Assembly: GCF_020360975.1 (NCBI RefSeq)
Contig: NW_025408667.1
Coordinates: 2,232,001-2,296,000 of the forward strand
Direction of reading: 5' to 3'
Origin: Hirsutella rhossiliensis
Lineage: Eukaryota > Ascomycota > Sordariomycetes > Hypocreales > Ophiocordycipitaceae
DNA: 64,000 nt
Made by a program: the position numbers and the translations under genes. Positions 9,966 to 20,008 of the stretch are shown piece by piece (positions within the stretch are counted from its first letter, which is position 1; every line of letters begins with the position of its first letter). The notes beneath the pieces were generated by a model, which was given only the letters and a program-made list of their open reading frames with translations, made no database searches and was not told the DNA's origin.

Positions 9966-12900
9966 TCACTTCTTCGCAGGCCTCTGCTGCTGCTGCTCCA
10001 GGAACTCCTCGTCCGACGCATCCAGGATGTCGTACTCCTCGTCGGTCATGAATCCCGTTTCCGAGGCATCCCACTCGTCGTCGTCGTCTCCGCAGTCCTC
10101 AAAGCCATCCTCAGCATCAACTTTGCCGGTCGACGCCGGTGCTTCCGCCTCGATCTGGACTTCCTCGTGGATGCTAGCACTGGGAGATTCCTTCTGGAGC
10201 TTCGGGAAGATCATGGTGCTGCTGGACCCCGAGCTGCTCTCCTGCTCCTTCTTGACATCCTCGACGTGAAGCACATCAGGCTTGGGCTTGATCTCACTGG
10301 GCACGGGGCGAACATTGACCTCGCACCAAAGGCGATGGCCAAATTTGAGTCCGTCCTGCGTCGTCAGGCGCCAGTAAGAGATGATCCTGCCGGGGCGGGT
10401 GGGCGTGCGAAGGAGGACGGTAAATGAAAACTCCTGGCCAGGAGCAAGTGGCGCGTAGCAAACGGTGGACTCGGAGGCGGACACAAGCTCCGAGATGCCC
10501 GCGGGATGGGCCGAGTCGACATGGCCCATATAGTCTCCACCGACAAACTTGACTGAGCACCCGGCAGGCCACGCGGCGCTGCCCTCGTTGCGAAGAATCC
10601 ACGTCTGCTCAAAGACTTGGTTCGGCGGCAGAATGGTCCCGTCTTGGACCGAGTCGCGAACAAACACGGCTCGCAGGTCTTCCTCGGACGACTTCTCGGG
10701 AGCGGCAGTCGCAGATTCGTGCTGCTTGGGCTCAGCCTTTGCCTCGGGCTTCTTCACGGCAGGCTCGTATCTGGCTACGGATATGGGCTCCTGAGGCTTC
10801 ATATCCAAAACAGTCTGCACGGCGTTGATGGTGTTCTTCTCCGAAGGGCTCGCCGTTTCTGGAGACTTGGCACCCATGCGATCGCCCATAGCAGGCATGC
10901 GCTTGCCGTCCTGGCGCTCACCGGTGGTGGTGACGCTCACGTGGCGGACAGGAGTCTTGAACTTGATGAGGGGATGAGTCCTGTTGTGGTTATTGCCAGG
11001 ATGTGCCTCACAGTTGGCGCAAAAGTCGAGGTCGTGGCACACGGCGCACTTGTAACGAACGCCGCGAATATACGACGGGTAGGCCTGAGAGGCGGAGCAA
11101 AGAAGTCCATCGCAGCAGATGCCAATGTGGATGGGCTGTGCCGCGGGCCATACCTGGGTGTTCCCGAGGGGTTCATAGATGGGTGCAAACCGGTGGTTCG
11201 GGTGCACGGAGTGGGCGTTGGTAACGCACTCCGAACAGTAATCCCAGTCAGGGCAATCAAGGCACTTGTGACGCACACCCGTGATGTACTGTAATCATCT
11301 CATTAGTGATTGCACTATCATGTAGCCTTTGACAATGAATAACAAACCTTATCGCACCCATCGCATATAGCGTGATGCATCTGACTGCGGCCAGGCCTCA
11401 TCTTTGCCTTGACGTGGTCGGGCATTTGAGCCCCCGGGACGGCCGGGACGAACCCGTGCTTGGGGTGATGGCCGTGCGCATCGTTGGCGAAGCAAACCTG
11501 GCAAAGATCGTAGTCCTCGCACGTCCTACAGTGGAGGAATTCGCGCTCGGGGAGTTCTGGTAACGAGTCAATCAGCGCGCCGCTTGGCATATGAGATAGC
11601 CGTCAGCCGATGGGGAATACCAACCTTGGACACAGCAGTTGCAGGTCCGCATGTTGCTGAGACAAGACCAACGGGTGCTTGCCAGTTCGACAGTGGTGCG
11701 AGAGATCAGTGGCTTGCCAAAGACATCTGAGGCATAGTCGCGAGAGATGGCAACCGTCTGCTTGACCTCCTTCTGGTCCTCCTTCTTGTCCTCCTTCTTG
11801 TCCTGGGCCTTTGGCTTGGACTTGGGCGCAATGATCTCGGTGGTGCTGTTAACGAGCTGGCCGTTCTTCATCGTCCGCTTGATAAGCCAGTGATCGTTGC
11901 TGTAGCATGTGAAGCCTAGGTCGACGCAAGACTGGCACAAGTCAAAGTCGCCGTCGTCGCACGTCGAGCAATGATAGTGGGCATTCGGAATGGTCATTTC
12001 GCAGTGGTTGCAACACACGGCAAAGCTGCAACCCGTTGAAGGGCAAGACAATGCAGGCTTGTTCATGAGGAGGATGTCGTTGCCCCCCGCAGGCCAGGTC
12101 GGTACAGGCTTGTTCGAAGAGGCAGCATCTTTGCCCTTGGCAGCGCAAGGCGATGCAGGCTTTGAGAAGACGGTTTCACTGCCCTTGGCAGCAGCCGACG
12201 ACTTGCTTGCAACGACGTCATCGGGCTTGCTGGGGAGTTTATCGGCAGTGGGGGCCGGAAGCTGCCACTCCAGTTGACAGGCCAGGTCCGCCAGATCATC
12301 AGTAGTTTGTTTTATGTCCTTCATGCGGCTCTGGAACTCCTCGTTCCACCTCCGAGGCTGGTATGAGCCCTTGGGCGTGTCCTTGGGCGGGGTAGTGACC
12401 TGAGCCGCATGCGGGCCGGGGCCTCGGAATGCAAGCTTTATGGCCGACGGATCGGCCGGGAGCACGGCGGCAGGCGTGGGTGACTCGGACTTAACCATGG
12501 GCGTCGGCGACTCAGTCTTGACGATACAAGTCGACGACTCAGCTTCGCCGGAAGGTGCAGGCTCAGCGGGTATTTTTGAACTTTGTGATTCTTCCTCGAC
12601 CGGAGCGGACACGGGCGCCGCCTTATCTTCCTTGCCGATGACACTGACGCGAAGCTTGAGCTTCGACTTGGCCTTGGCAGCTCGGTACAGCTGCTTGTAG
12701 ACAGACACGTTGGCGGAATCAAGCAGCACGTAGGCGGCGGCAGAGTCGGAATACCGTTCGATCATGATTTTCGAGTCTTCAGGGATTTGTAGAAACGTTC
12801 GCAGCTTGATGTGAGTTAGTAGGCAGAGTCAAACACGAGGGGTTGCATGTTGCATCGACCAGCCCGGACGACGCTTGGGTCGAGAAGTCGGCGTGCGTAA

Positions 12901-13089
12901 CGGAGCACAGCCCGCGTACGACGTGCGAGAGGGGGGAGAGGGGGGAGAGGGGAAACTACTGACATGCTTCTCAAGGATTCTGGGGACCATTTCGCGGAGA
13001 GGCATCTTGGCCCGGCGAGTAGCCCCATCGTAGAAGACCTTGAGTGTGACGGGGGCGTCGAGGCCCGCGTGGTGAGAGAGAGCCGACAT
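9966..13089 (-). CDS. NBR1: NBR1-type selective autophagy receptor
   Basis: Four exons, 13089-12964, 12804-11625, 11556-11348, 11288-9966, give 945 aa. Exon 1 and the start of exon 2 form a PB1 domain (residues about 12-90, with VTLKVFYDGATRRAKMPLRE and IMIERYSDSAAAYVLLDS). Four ZZ zinc fingers follow: about 283-340 (CNHCEM..CSTCDDGDFDLC), 425-475 (HCRTCEDYDLC), 500-555 (CDGCDK..HKCLDCPDWDYC) and 565-625 (YKCAVCHDLDFC). The NBR1/FW domain spans about 714-833 (FVRDSVQDGT, QTWILRNEGSAAWP, RLWCEV). In the family, PB1 drives polymerisation and the FW domain binds cargo. An acidic tail holds EEYDIL near residue 922, a fair candidate Atg8-interacting motif (Y-x-x-L). No UBA domain is visible, as in other fungal NBR1 proteins. 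Intron 1 contains a GGGGGGAGA tandem. Confidence 0.93.
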
Positions 13090-15133
13090 GATGGCTGGAC
13101 GTGAAAATATCGAGAAGTGGAAATGAAGCTGGTGCCCGAAAGAAATGTCCCTGGCATCAGCAGAGGAAGCTAGTCAGCAGGGTATTGCGCGTTGGGTTGG
13201 GAGGAAAGAGGACTTGTTATGATCGGTGAGAGGCTTACAGGCGGTGACGAAGGTGACGAATGACGGGCGGGACGCTGGGGCGGGTGGGCAACGACGCTTG
13301 GCTGTTGACCTCGGCCCAAAACGATGCTTTCTGGGTGACGAGAAGATCAAACGGGATCCCTCCCCCGAGATGACGAAGAGATGGACGTGCAGCGAGCACG
13401 AGAGGGCGTGGTGATGGAGATGGATATTGGGGGGGGGAGGGCTTTGAGGTGGAGTTGCCGGATCGCAGATGGATGGGAAGGGCGGCGAGGATGGATAGTG
13501 GTGGAGGGAGGTGGAGGCGAAGGTGGAGGAGGCGGGAGGTTCTTGCAGAGGGGTGATTACTGTACCGGAGCACTGTGCCGCAGCATGGGACAGTGTGACG
13601 ATGGCGTTTGGACGCTTTGGACACTGTACGGGGACGAGTCCGCGGGACCAGGAGAGGATTCCCCGCCTGTACAGTAGCCGCCGAGGCCTTGGCTCACCAG
13701 CTACCGGCAGGTGTACGCAATCAAGGCACACGTCCAAGATGCAGTGGACCACGAGCTGTTGCAGCACTCGGCCTGCATACGCACTGTACAGACGCCCGAG
13801 AGCTGAGCTGGTCACGGTGCATTTTACCAAAATGACACTGTGCGTCCTCACAAAAGCAGGGTGGGCCCCCGCCCGAGTGCGTGCAGCTGGGCGGTGGACC
13901 AAAGGGGGGGCGAAGAGGGACGAGGCCTTGCAGCAGCCTGGTGGCGGGGGACCCTCCAAGCGGGACATGGTGCATGGTACCTATGCGCGAAGTACAGTAC
14001 GAACAGGCAGCAAAACGGCGCGCGCACGCACCAAGCAACACCTGGTTGTTGCTGCTGCTGGCCAACAGGCTGACGCTGTCGTCGTCGGCGGGGATGTGAC
14101 GGGCGAGGGCACGGCTTGCCGCAGCTGCCGAGAGGCAAAGCCGATTAGTAGTACAGTAGTAGACGGAGATGCATTTGTTTTTGAGGCGCCGTCGGTCTTG
14201 CAAGGGGCGCCCGTCCCATGTCATGTGTGCTACCTGATGCACCTTGCCGCCCGTCACCAACAGGAATATTCAAGAGCCACGGCGCGACTTTTTGCTTGCT
14301 GCCGTGGACATGGGCGGCGGGAGGCGTTTTAAGCGAGCCGTCGACTTCACCAATGGTAGTGCTGCTTGCTTGCCTGGCAATCCTGTAAATAATAGTAGCC
14401 ATGACTTGTTGGGTCTGTCTGTCTGTACAATGCAGAGGTCGCATCATGATGAAGCATACGGATACTGTACTGCATACACGCAGGGGGGGGGAGGAGAAGT
14501 GACAAGATACGTCTCGCTCGGGACCGAACTCATCTTGTAATGACGGCGACGGAGTTAACAAGGCGAGAAAGAAGAAAGGAAAAAAGGTTGAAACGATTCC
14601 CAGGAGCTAACAGCCTTGGAGGCTAGCACAGACCTCGGTCGGCGCAGGTGCAAACGTAACCACCGAAGATGCCTGAACATCATGCACCGTACATGGCCGC
14701 TGTTGCCCCCGGAGCACCCCCAAACCTTCAACAGTACAGGTGATCTGTGCGTGCATCCGCCGCCATCGATTCCTCTCGCCAGCACGCCTGCCGCGGCATG
14801 CGGGCGAGGAAGAAGCCATTACCAGCCATTTGCTCTTCAATCCCAACTCACCAAACTGTGTGTGGGTTGTGGGTGGGTGGTGGGTATGCGTGTGCGTGTG
14901 CGTTAACGTTTGGCGGCTGCCGCTGCCGCTTCGCCGCAATGGTGCAAAAACGCATCCCCCCCCCCCCTTCTTCTTTTCTTCCCGAGGTGAGCGAGGGCCT
15001 GGAACGTCTTAGCATCGGAATCAACAAAGTAAAAAAAGAAAAGGAATAAAAGTCAAAGCCATGGCATCTTCAACCATATCGGACTGCCCACGCGGGATTA
15101 GTAATTCCGACAGTCCGAGAGTAACATGCATCC
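13090..15133. other. 2-kb gene-poor spacer left of the MULE
   Basis: This is the NBR1 promoter region followed by sequence without a convincing gene. It carries several TGTACAGTA/TACTGTAC words (13668, 13786, 13993, 14149, 14463, 14734), a run of about 12 C at 14956, and a short TG/GTGT-rich tract near 14860-14905. The many overlapping open frames have no recognisable domains. Confidence 0.5.
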
Positions 15134-15143
15134 CTATCAACAG
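15134..15143. repeat. left target-site duplication of the MULE
   Basis: The 10-bp sequence CTATCAACAG directly precedes the left terminal repeat and recurs exactly after the right one at 18132-18141. A 9-10 bp duplication is typical of Mutator-like elements. Confidence 0.92.
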
Positions 15144-15221
15144 GGGAGCCAATAGAGGCGCGGGGGTCCGCGCCTTTAAAGTCGGCGCGGACGTCCGCGC
15201 CTGTTTTGTAAGCCCAGCCGG
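15144..15221 (+). repeat. left terminal inverted repeat of the MULE
   Basis: It starts GGGAGCCAATAGAGGCGCGG. It contains two 18-bp GC-rich units, a near-palindrome at 15157-15174 (GGCGCGGGGGTCCGCGCC) and a perfect palindrome at 15184-15201 (GGCGCGGACGTCCGCGCC), separated by TTTAAAGTC. It pairs with 18054-18131. Confidence 0.95.
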
Positions 15222-15375
15222 AAGATAGTCGGGCCCGCCTCCGGCCCCGACCTGTCCTCTCCTTTCTCTCGCCCTCCGTACTGTGGCAAGCATATCACGA
15301 CCATATCCACGGAGGGTCAGCGCGCCGCCATTGCGGCCCAATTTATCCGCCGCCCCTTACGCAGAGTAGGCCAAT

Positions 15376-17853
15376 ATGGAGCTTACTGAATTCCTGACGA
15401 TTGCCTTCCTCCTGAGGGTCAATTCGACTCGCGAGAGTCCCTTCTTGTCTCAATTAATGCGTGGGCAGCTCCAAGAGGCTATGCCTTCACCACAGGCAAG
15501 TCCACGAGAGACCCGCGGTCCGGAAGACGCACAGTCACATTTGCCTGTGATCGTGGAGGTAGACCAGGGGCTCATACAAGCAAGGACCAGAAGCCAGCTG
15601 AACGGCAACGGTCTACAAGCTCCCGTATCACTGGATGCCAGTTTTCCATCAATGCGAAAGAGAGCCTTGATAAGTCGTACTGGTATATCAGGCATCGCCC
15701 AGGCGAGGAGAAGTCGGTCCACAACCATGAGCCCAGTCTGCACATTACAGCACATCCAGCTCATCGTGCCCTCTCCTCAACTGACCAGTCAGCTATTGGG
15801 AACCTCGCAAGCGCCGGCATAGCACCAAAGGATATCCGGACATATATGCGCCAGAGCTCTCAGACTGCTCAAGGAGCGACACAGCAAGACATATATAACT
15901 GTATCGCACAGCGCAGACGAGAGCTTCTTGCTGGGCAGAGCACAATGCATGCCCTTGCCAATGAGCTTGACAACGAGGGGTCCAAACCCGCATACAGCTT
16001 GACCATGACGGCCGAGTCACAGCGGTCTTATTCGCACACCCGGCGTCACTAGAATACCTCAACGCATACCCAGAATTACTACTTCTAGACTGCACATACA
16101 AGACGAACAAATATAAGATGCCACTGCTCGATATGATCGGCGTTGATGCCTGCCAACGGTCATTCTGTATTGCCTTTGCCTTTCTCAGTGGTGAAGATGA
16201 AGATGACTACATCTGGGCACTGGACCAACTCCAATCGATATACGAGTTATATGACATTCGCCAGCCATCCGTTATCCTTACAGATCGTTGCCTTGCCTGC
16301 ATGAACGCAATTTCCCGGTGCTTTCCTGCGTCAAGGTCTCTGCTCTGCATCTGGCATGCGAACAAGGCGGTGCTTAGCTATTGCAAACCAGCATTCGACC
16401 GTGAGGATGAGAACTCTAACAGTGATGAGAAATGGGTTGAGTTCTTTGGGTATTGGCACTCAATCGTGAGCTCGAGAGATGAGGAGACATTCGATCAACA
16501 AGTTGAAGAGCTGGAGAAGCGCTTTGTACCACGATACGTCAAGGAGGTTAGCTACATACGGGAAACCTGGTTGGACCCGTATAAGGAAAAGCTCGTCAAG
16601 GCCTGGGTTGATCAATATGCTCATTTCGGCAATGTGGCTACTTCCCGGTGGAAGGCATCCACGCATTATTGAAGAGCCACCTTAAGAAGTCAACACTAGA
16701 CCTCTTCGAAGCAACGAGGGCAATCAAGCAAGCTCTTCTCAACCAACTGGCCGAGCTACAAGCCAACCAAGCCAGGCAGCATATACGGATGCCAATTGAG
16801 CTCTCTGGAACCGTATATAGCACGGTACGTGGCTGGGTATCACACGAAGCCTTGCGACAGGTTGCAAAGCAACACAAGCGCCTCAACGAGAAAGACATCC
16901 CTGCTTGCACAGGCAGCTTCACCAAGTCTCACGGTCTCCCTTGTGCGCACACATTACAGCCGCTCATAGAGGAAGATCTGCCACTCCGGCCACAACATTT
17001 TCATACGCATTGGCGCCTTCGACGGGATACCAAAGAGATTGGTCAGGTCCTCATAGAGCCTCGTCGGCGATTGGACCAACTTGTCGCCACATCGAGGATA
17101 ACACAGTCATCCACACAGCGCGAGCCAAGTGCATTTGAAGCCATAGAGCCAGTTCTACGGCCAAAGGCGCCACCTACATGCAGCAAATGCCACCAGAAAG
17201 GGCACATCATGACATCTCGCAATTGTCCTTTACGCTATAGCGACATACTGCAGCGGGCAGAGGCACGGGCGGCAGAGACTGCAGAGACGGCAGCAATTGC
17301 AGCGACTGCACAGACTGCACAGACTGCACAAGCAGTAGCAATTTCAGAGACTGCACAGACTGCAGCAGTCATGGAGACAATCACGGTTGCAGTCACTACA
17401 GTCTCTACGGTGTCTACAATTGCTGCAGTCTCGACAGGAATTGCAGAAGCTACAGAGACTACGGAGAATCTACGATATGATGACCCACGAGCCATCTATC
17501 AGAGGTATGTCAGGGCAAGAGACTCTTGGTATAGAGCACAGCCTCGCGGCAATCTCAAGACCAACCAGGCATACCGAAAGGCAATGGGCTTGCCATTGCG
17601 CTACAGCAAGACTGAATATGACTGGTGCCTCGACTGGAAGCAAATGTCAAGGAGCTGCGGCTCGAGGAAATGGACCAAGGAAGAGATGATGGCATACCTT
17701 GATTGGGATAAGGCAGAAGAAGAGCGGTTAGATGCCCGGGTGGCCGAGGAAATGCAAGCGCAGCCTTTCTCACGAGAAAGAGGTACTGCAGGTATATGGG
17801 CTGACTGCGAGAGAGACTCGGAGGAACAGCAGGCAAACTATTCCCGCATATAA
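15376..17853 (+). pseudogene. MULE transposase, broken by three single-base losses
   Basis: The family pattern can be followed across three reading frames, about 826 aa in all. From an ATG at 15376 the frame moves at about 15391-15393, at the GGGG run 15977-15980, and at the GG at 16647-16648; each is explained by one missing base. Readable parts: a FAR1-like region (AWAAPRGYAFTTG, FACDRGG, GCQFSIN, HNHEPSLH), the MULE core (LLLDCTYKTNKYKMPLLDMIGVD, VILTDRCLACMNAI, CIWH as the CxxH motif), a SWIM-like Cys/His site (CTGSFTKSHGLPCAH), and a CX2CX4HX6C knuckle (CSKCHQKGHIMTSRNC). An Ala/Thr-rich repeat tract (about 17260-17460) and a charged C-terminus follow. The product is probably inactive as it stands unless the gaps are assembly errors. 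The first shift is the least certain and could instead mark a different start. Confidence 0.9.
17262..17462 (+). repeat. degenerate ACTGCACAG-type tandem repeat in transposase
   Basis: Imperfect 9-12 bp units built on GAGACTGCA and CAGACTGCA encode an Ala/Thr/Val-rich linker after the zinc knuckle. It is a low-complexity expansion inside the transposase frame. Confidence 0.7.
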
Positions 17854-17920
17854 GTCGTCTGCTAGGACCGGTCTGTATAAGTGCGCCACAGTTGGAAACC
17901 ACAGCAATTTAGATTAAAAA

Positions 17921-17946
17921 AATTTGAGTCGATTGACACTCAAATT
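17921..17946 (+). other. 9-bp stem hairpin downstream of transposase
   Basis: Arms AATTTGAGT (17921-17929) and ACTCAAATT (17938-17946) are perfectly complementary around an 8-nt loop, just after an A-run and 68 bp past the transposase stop. It could affect 3' end formation or be a remnant inverted repeat; function unknown. Confidence 0.55.
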
Positions 17947-18053
17947 GACGCTGTGGCCGTTGAGTACTTTTGCCGATGTGCGGGGAGATATGTGCAGTAA
18001 AACTGGCGCGCCAGCGCGGTCGCGGCGGGCGCTGTTCGCGGCGCCCACAATGG

Positions 18054-18131
18054 CCAGCCGGGCTTACATAACAGGCGCGGACGTCCGCGCCGACTTTAAA
18101 GGCGCGGACCCCCGCGCCTCTATTGGCTCCC
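18054..18131 (-). repeat. right terminal inverted repeat of the MULE
   Basis: Reverse complement of the left repeat with three mismatches, all in the innermost 16 bp. It repeats the paired GC-rich palindromic units in inverted order and ends in ATTGGCTCCC. Confidence 0.95.
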
Positions 18132-18141
18132 CTATCAACAG
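18132..18141. repeat. right target-site duplication of the MULE
   Basis: CTATCAACAG, identical to 15134-15143. Confidence 0.92.
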
Positions 18142-18725
18142 CGCTGCCTTACTCACGACGCCCGCCTCGCAGCGCCTGCCCCAGTGTCCTTCGGAGGAAG
18201 GTGTCACTCATCACCATGCCCATCCATGCCCATCCATGCCCATTCGCCTCCCCAGCTTCGTCATCACCTCCTCGCCAGCCTTCTTCGGCAAACCAAGCCT
18301 CAACCTCATTTCACTCGCTTGCTATTGCCGGTGCCACCCTCTTGCTGCTTGCATAATGTATGTACAGTACTGTACTGCACTGAACTCGCGAATATACAAT
18401 ACATACATCACCTACAAGAACTCAACCCAGCCCACCCATCCATCCATCTCAACAGCCGCCCGCTTCCCTCCACGTGACGCCTCCCAAGGACAAGCATGCA
18501 CCAGGTAATCAATCAATCATGAATCCTTCTCGGTACTGGCCCTTGCTCTGCCCGCCTATCGGCCTTGTCCAAAGCCCCGACGCGCACCTGAGGTCCTCCG
18601 CCCGCGTGATCCCACACACCCACTGGCTTTGCCATCGTCAAGTATGTACATACATGCTCGCACATACTGTACTTGGCCCCGGAGGTACTCTACCTCCCGT
18701 TGGTGTATAGTCCCGTCAGATGCCG

Positions 18726-18773
<48 letters not shown>

Positions 18774-20008
18774 ACATCCCCCATGCTGGTGTCCAGACTT
18801 GAACATGCGGTGAAACTCGGACGACATGGGCAGCGGCCTATGTCCAGGAGGCATCTGGAGCGTCCCCAACTTTGCGACATCGGATATCATGGTCTCTAAA
18901 GTCTCCAGACTCCATCCACTGATGCGGCCAGCCCTTCCCATCCAATCACTAACCGAACCCCCCCCTTCCCCCTCTCACTCCTCTGAGCCATCCTGACGAC
19001 AGAAGTGCCCGGATAGCTAGTGAGAGCCTACCATGCTGTCTGCGTGCTGCCTTGCAACCTTGCCAAGGCCCTGCTCTACAAGAATCGCCGACTCTACTCC
19101 CTTGTCTACGTCTGCCCATCGGCAACCCGCATGCGTAATCACCCTTCTGCCTTGCATACCTTTGCCGTTGCCCTCACTGTCCCACCCCTTAGGGTTAGCC
19201 CAGTCGCATTTCCCTTGACAATTTCCACGGTCACGGGTCGTCTGGATGACAGCTTGGGATATTCACTCGGTCAGAGCAAAACGCCTTGCGCGCAATCGCC
19301 CCTTTTTCTTTCCATTCACAATTCCTAGGTATGAAACGACTCCCAGACACCCAAAAAGGAACGCCGCTGCCATGACAGCCAAGAGAAAGCAAGCAAAACA
19401 GACCACAAGGTCCCTCGTGACGGACAAGGAAATCCCGACAAGGAAAGATGATGTATCAGGACTGCCCAGGCAACGAACGAAGAGGGTAAAACTGCAAATC
19501 GGGACCGCAACAAACATCAAATCATCCCAGAAAGCCAAACGGGAAATGCTCCCCTCGTCGAGGTTTGCCCCCATGATATCCCTTCACTCTTCCGTGCGCA
19601 TTCCACCATGCACCTCCCTGCTGGAGCGGCGATACCGACATGACAGCCAAGTCGGGCATCGTCTCTTCTCCCTCCTCTGAGAAATGCGCCATCTCGGTGC
19701 ATGCTCAAGCCCTCGGTCAAACACAAGACGAGAGAAAAAGGCCGTTTTGGACAGCGTACTCGAAACCCACCGCGGTATGCCCACTCGAAACGATAATCAA
19801 GAATGGAGCGTGCATCAAAGCCATAATGGTGTGCACGCCCGCAGAAAGCCCATGATGATAACCCGGGAGATTCCCCAACCAGCGAAAAGCCAACCGACCC
19901 CGGCACTCCAGAGCAAAGCGCGGCATGATAGCGCAGGTATTAAATCGAAGTAAAGAGTCAGAATAGTTCAGGGCACGTCAAGCCGTAGCAGTGGGACGGC
20001 TCGAGGCC
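18142..20008. other. 1.9-kb gene-poor spacer right of the MULE
   Basis: This is the 3' flank of the Btz-like gene and older intergenic DNA. It contains a CATGCCCATC tandem near 18217-18245, TGTACAGTACTGTAC at 18361, and a pure CT dinucleotide repeat. No coding frame has recognisable features. Confidence 0.5.
18728..18766. repeat. (CT)n microsatellite
   Basis: An uninterrupted run of 39 bases of alternating C and T, about 19 units, in intergenic DNA. Confidence 0.95.

Larger units (their letters stand above)
15144..18131 (+). mobile_element. complete Mutator-like (MULE) DNA transposon, 2,988 bp
   Basis: The element is bounded by 78-bp terminal inverted repeats (3 mismatches, outermost 62 bp identical) and an exact 10-bp target duplication. 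It carries one plus-strand transposase gene with an N-terminal FAR1-like zinc region, a MULE DDE core, a SWIM-like zinc site and a CCHC knuckle. The near-identical repeats and intact duplication indicate a recent insertion. Base composition shows no obvious C-to-T (RIP) damage. It sits in a spacer of about 6.9 kb between NBR1 and the Btz-like gene and disrupts no visible gene. Confidence 0.95.

Noticed and set aside
12926..12952. GGGGGGAGA tandem in NBR1 intron 1 as a G-quadruplex
   Set aside because: There are only three separate G runs, so a regular four-run quadruplex is not clearly possible within one strand.
13174..14561. Several frames of 130-270 residues in the spacer left of the MULE
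   Set aside because: They overlap each other on both strands, have mixed composition, and contain no motif or splice logic.
19186..19200. CCTTAGGGTTAG as a telomere-like repeat
   Set aside because: Only about one and a half TTAGGG units; no array.
19246..19906. Frames on both strands right of the MULE
   Set aside because: Composition is typical of untranslated sequence; no recognisable protein segment.
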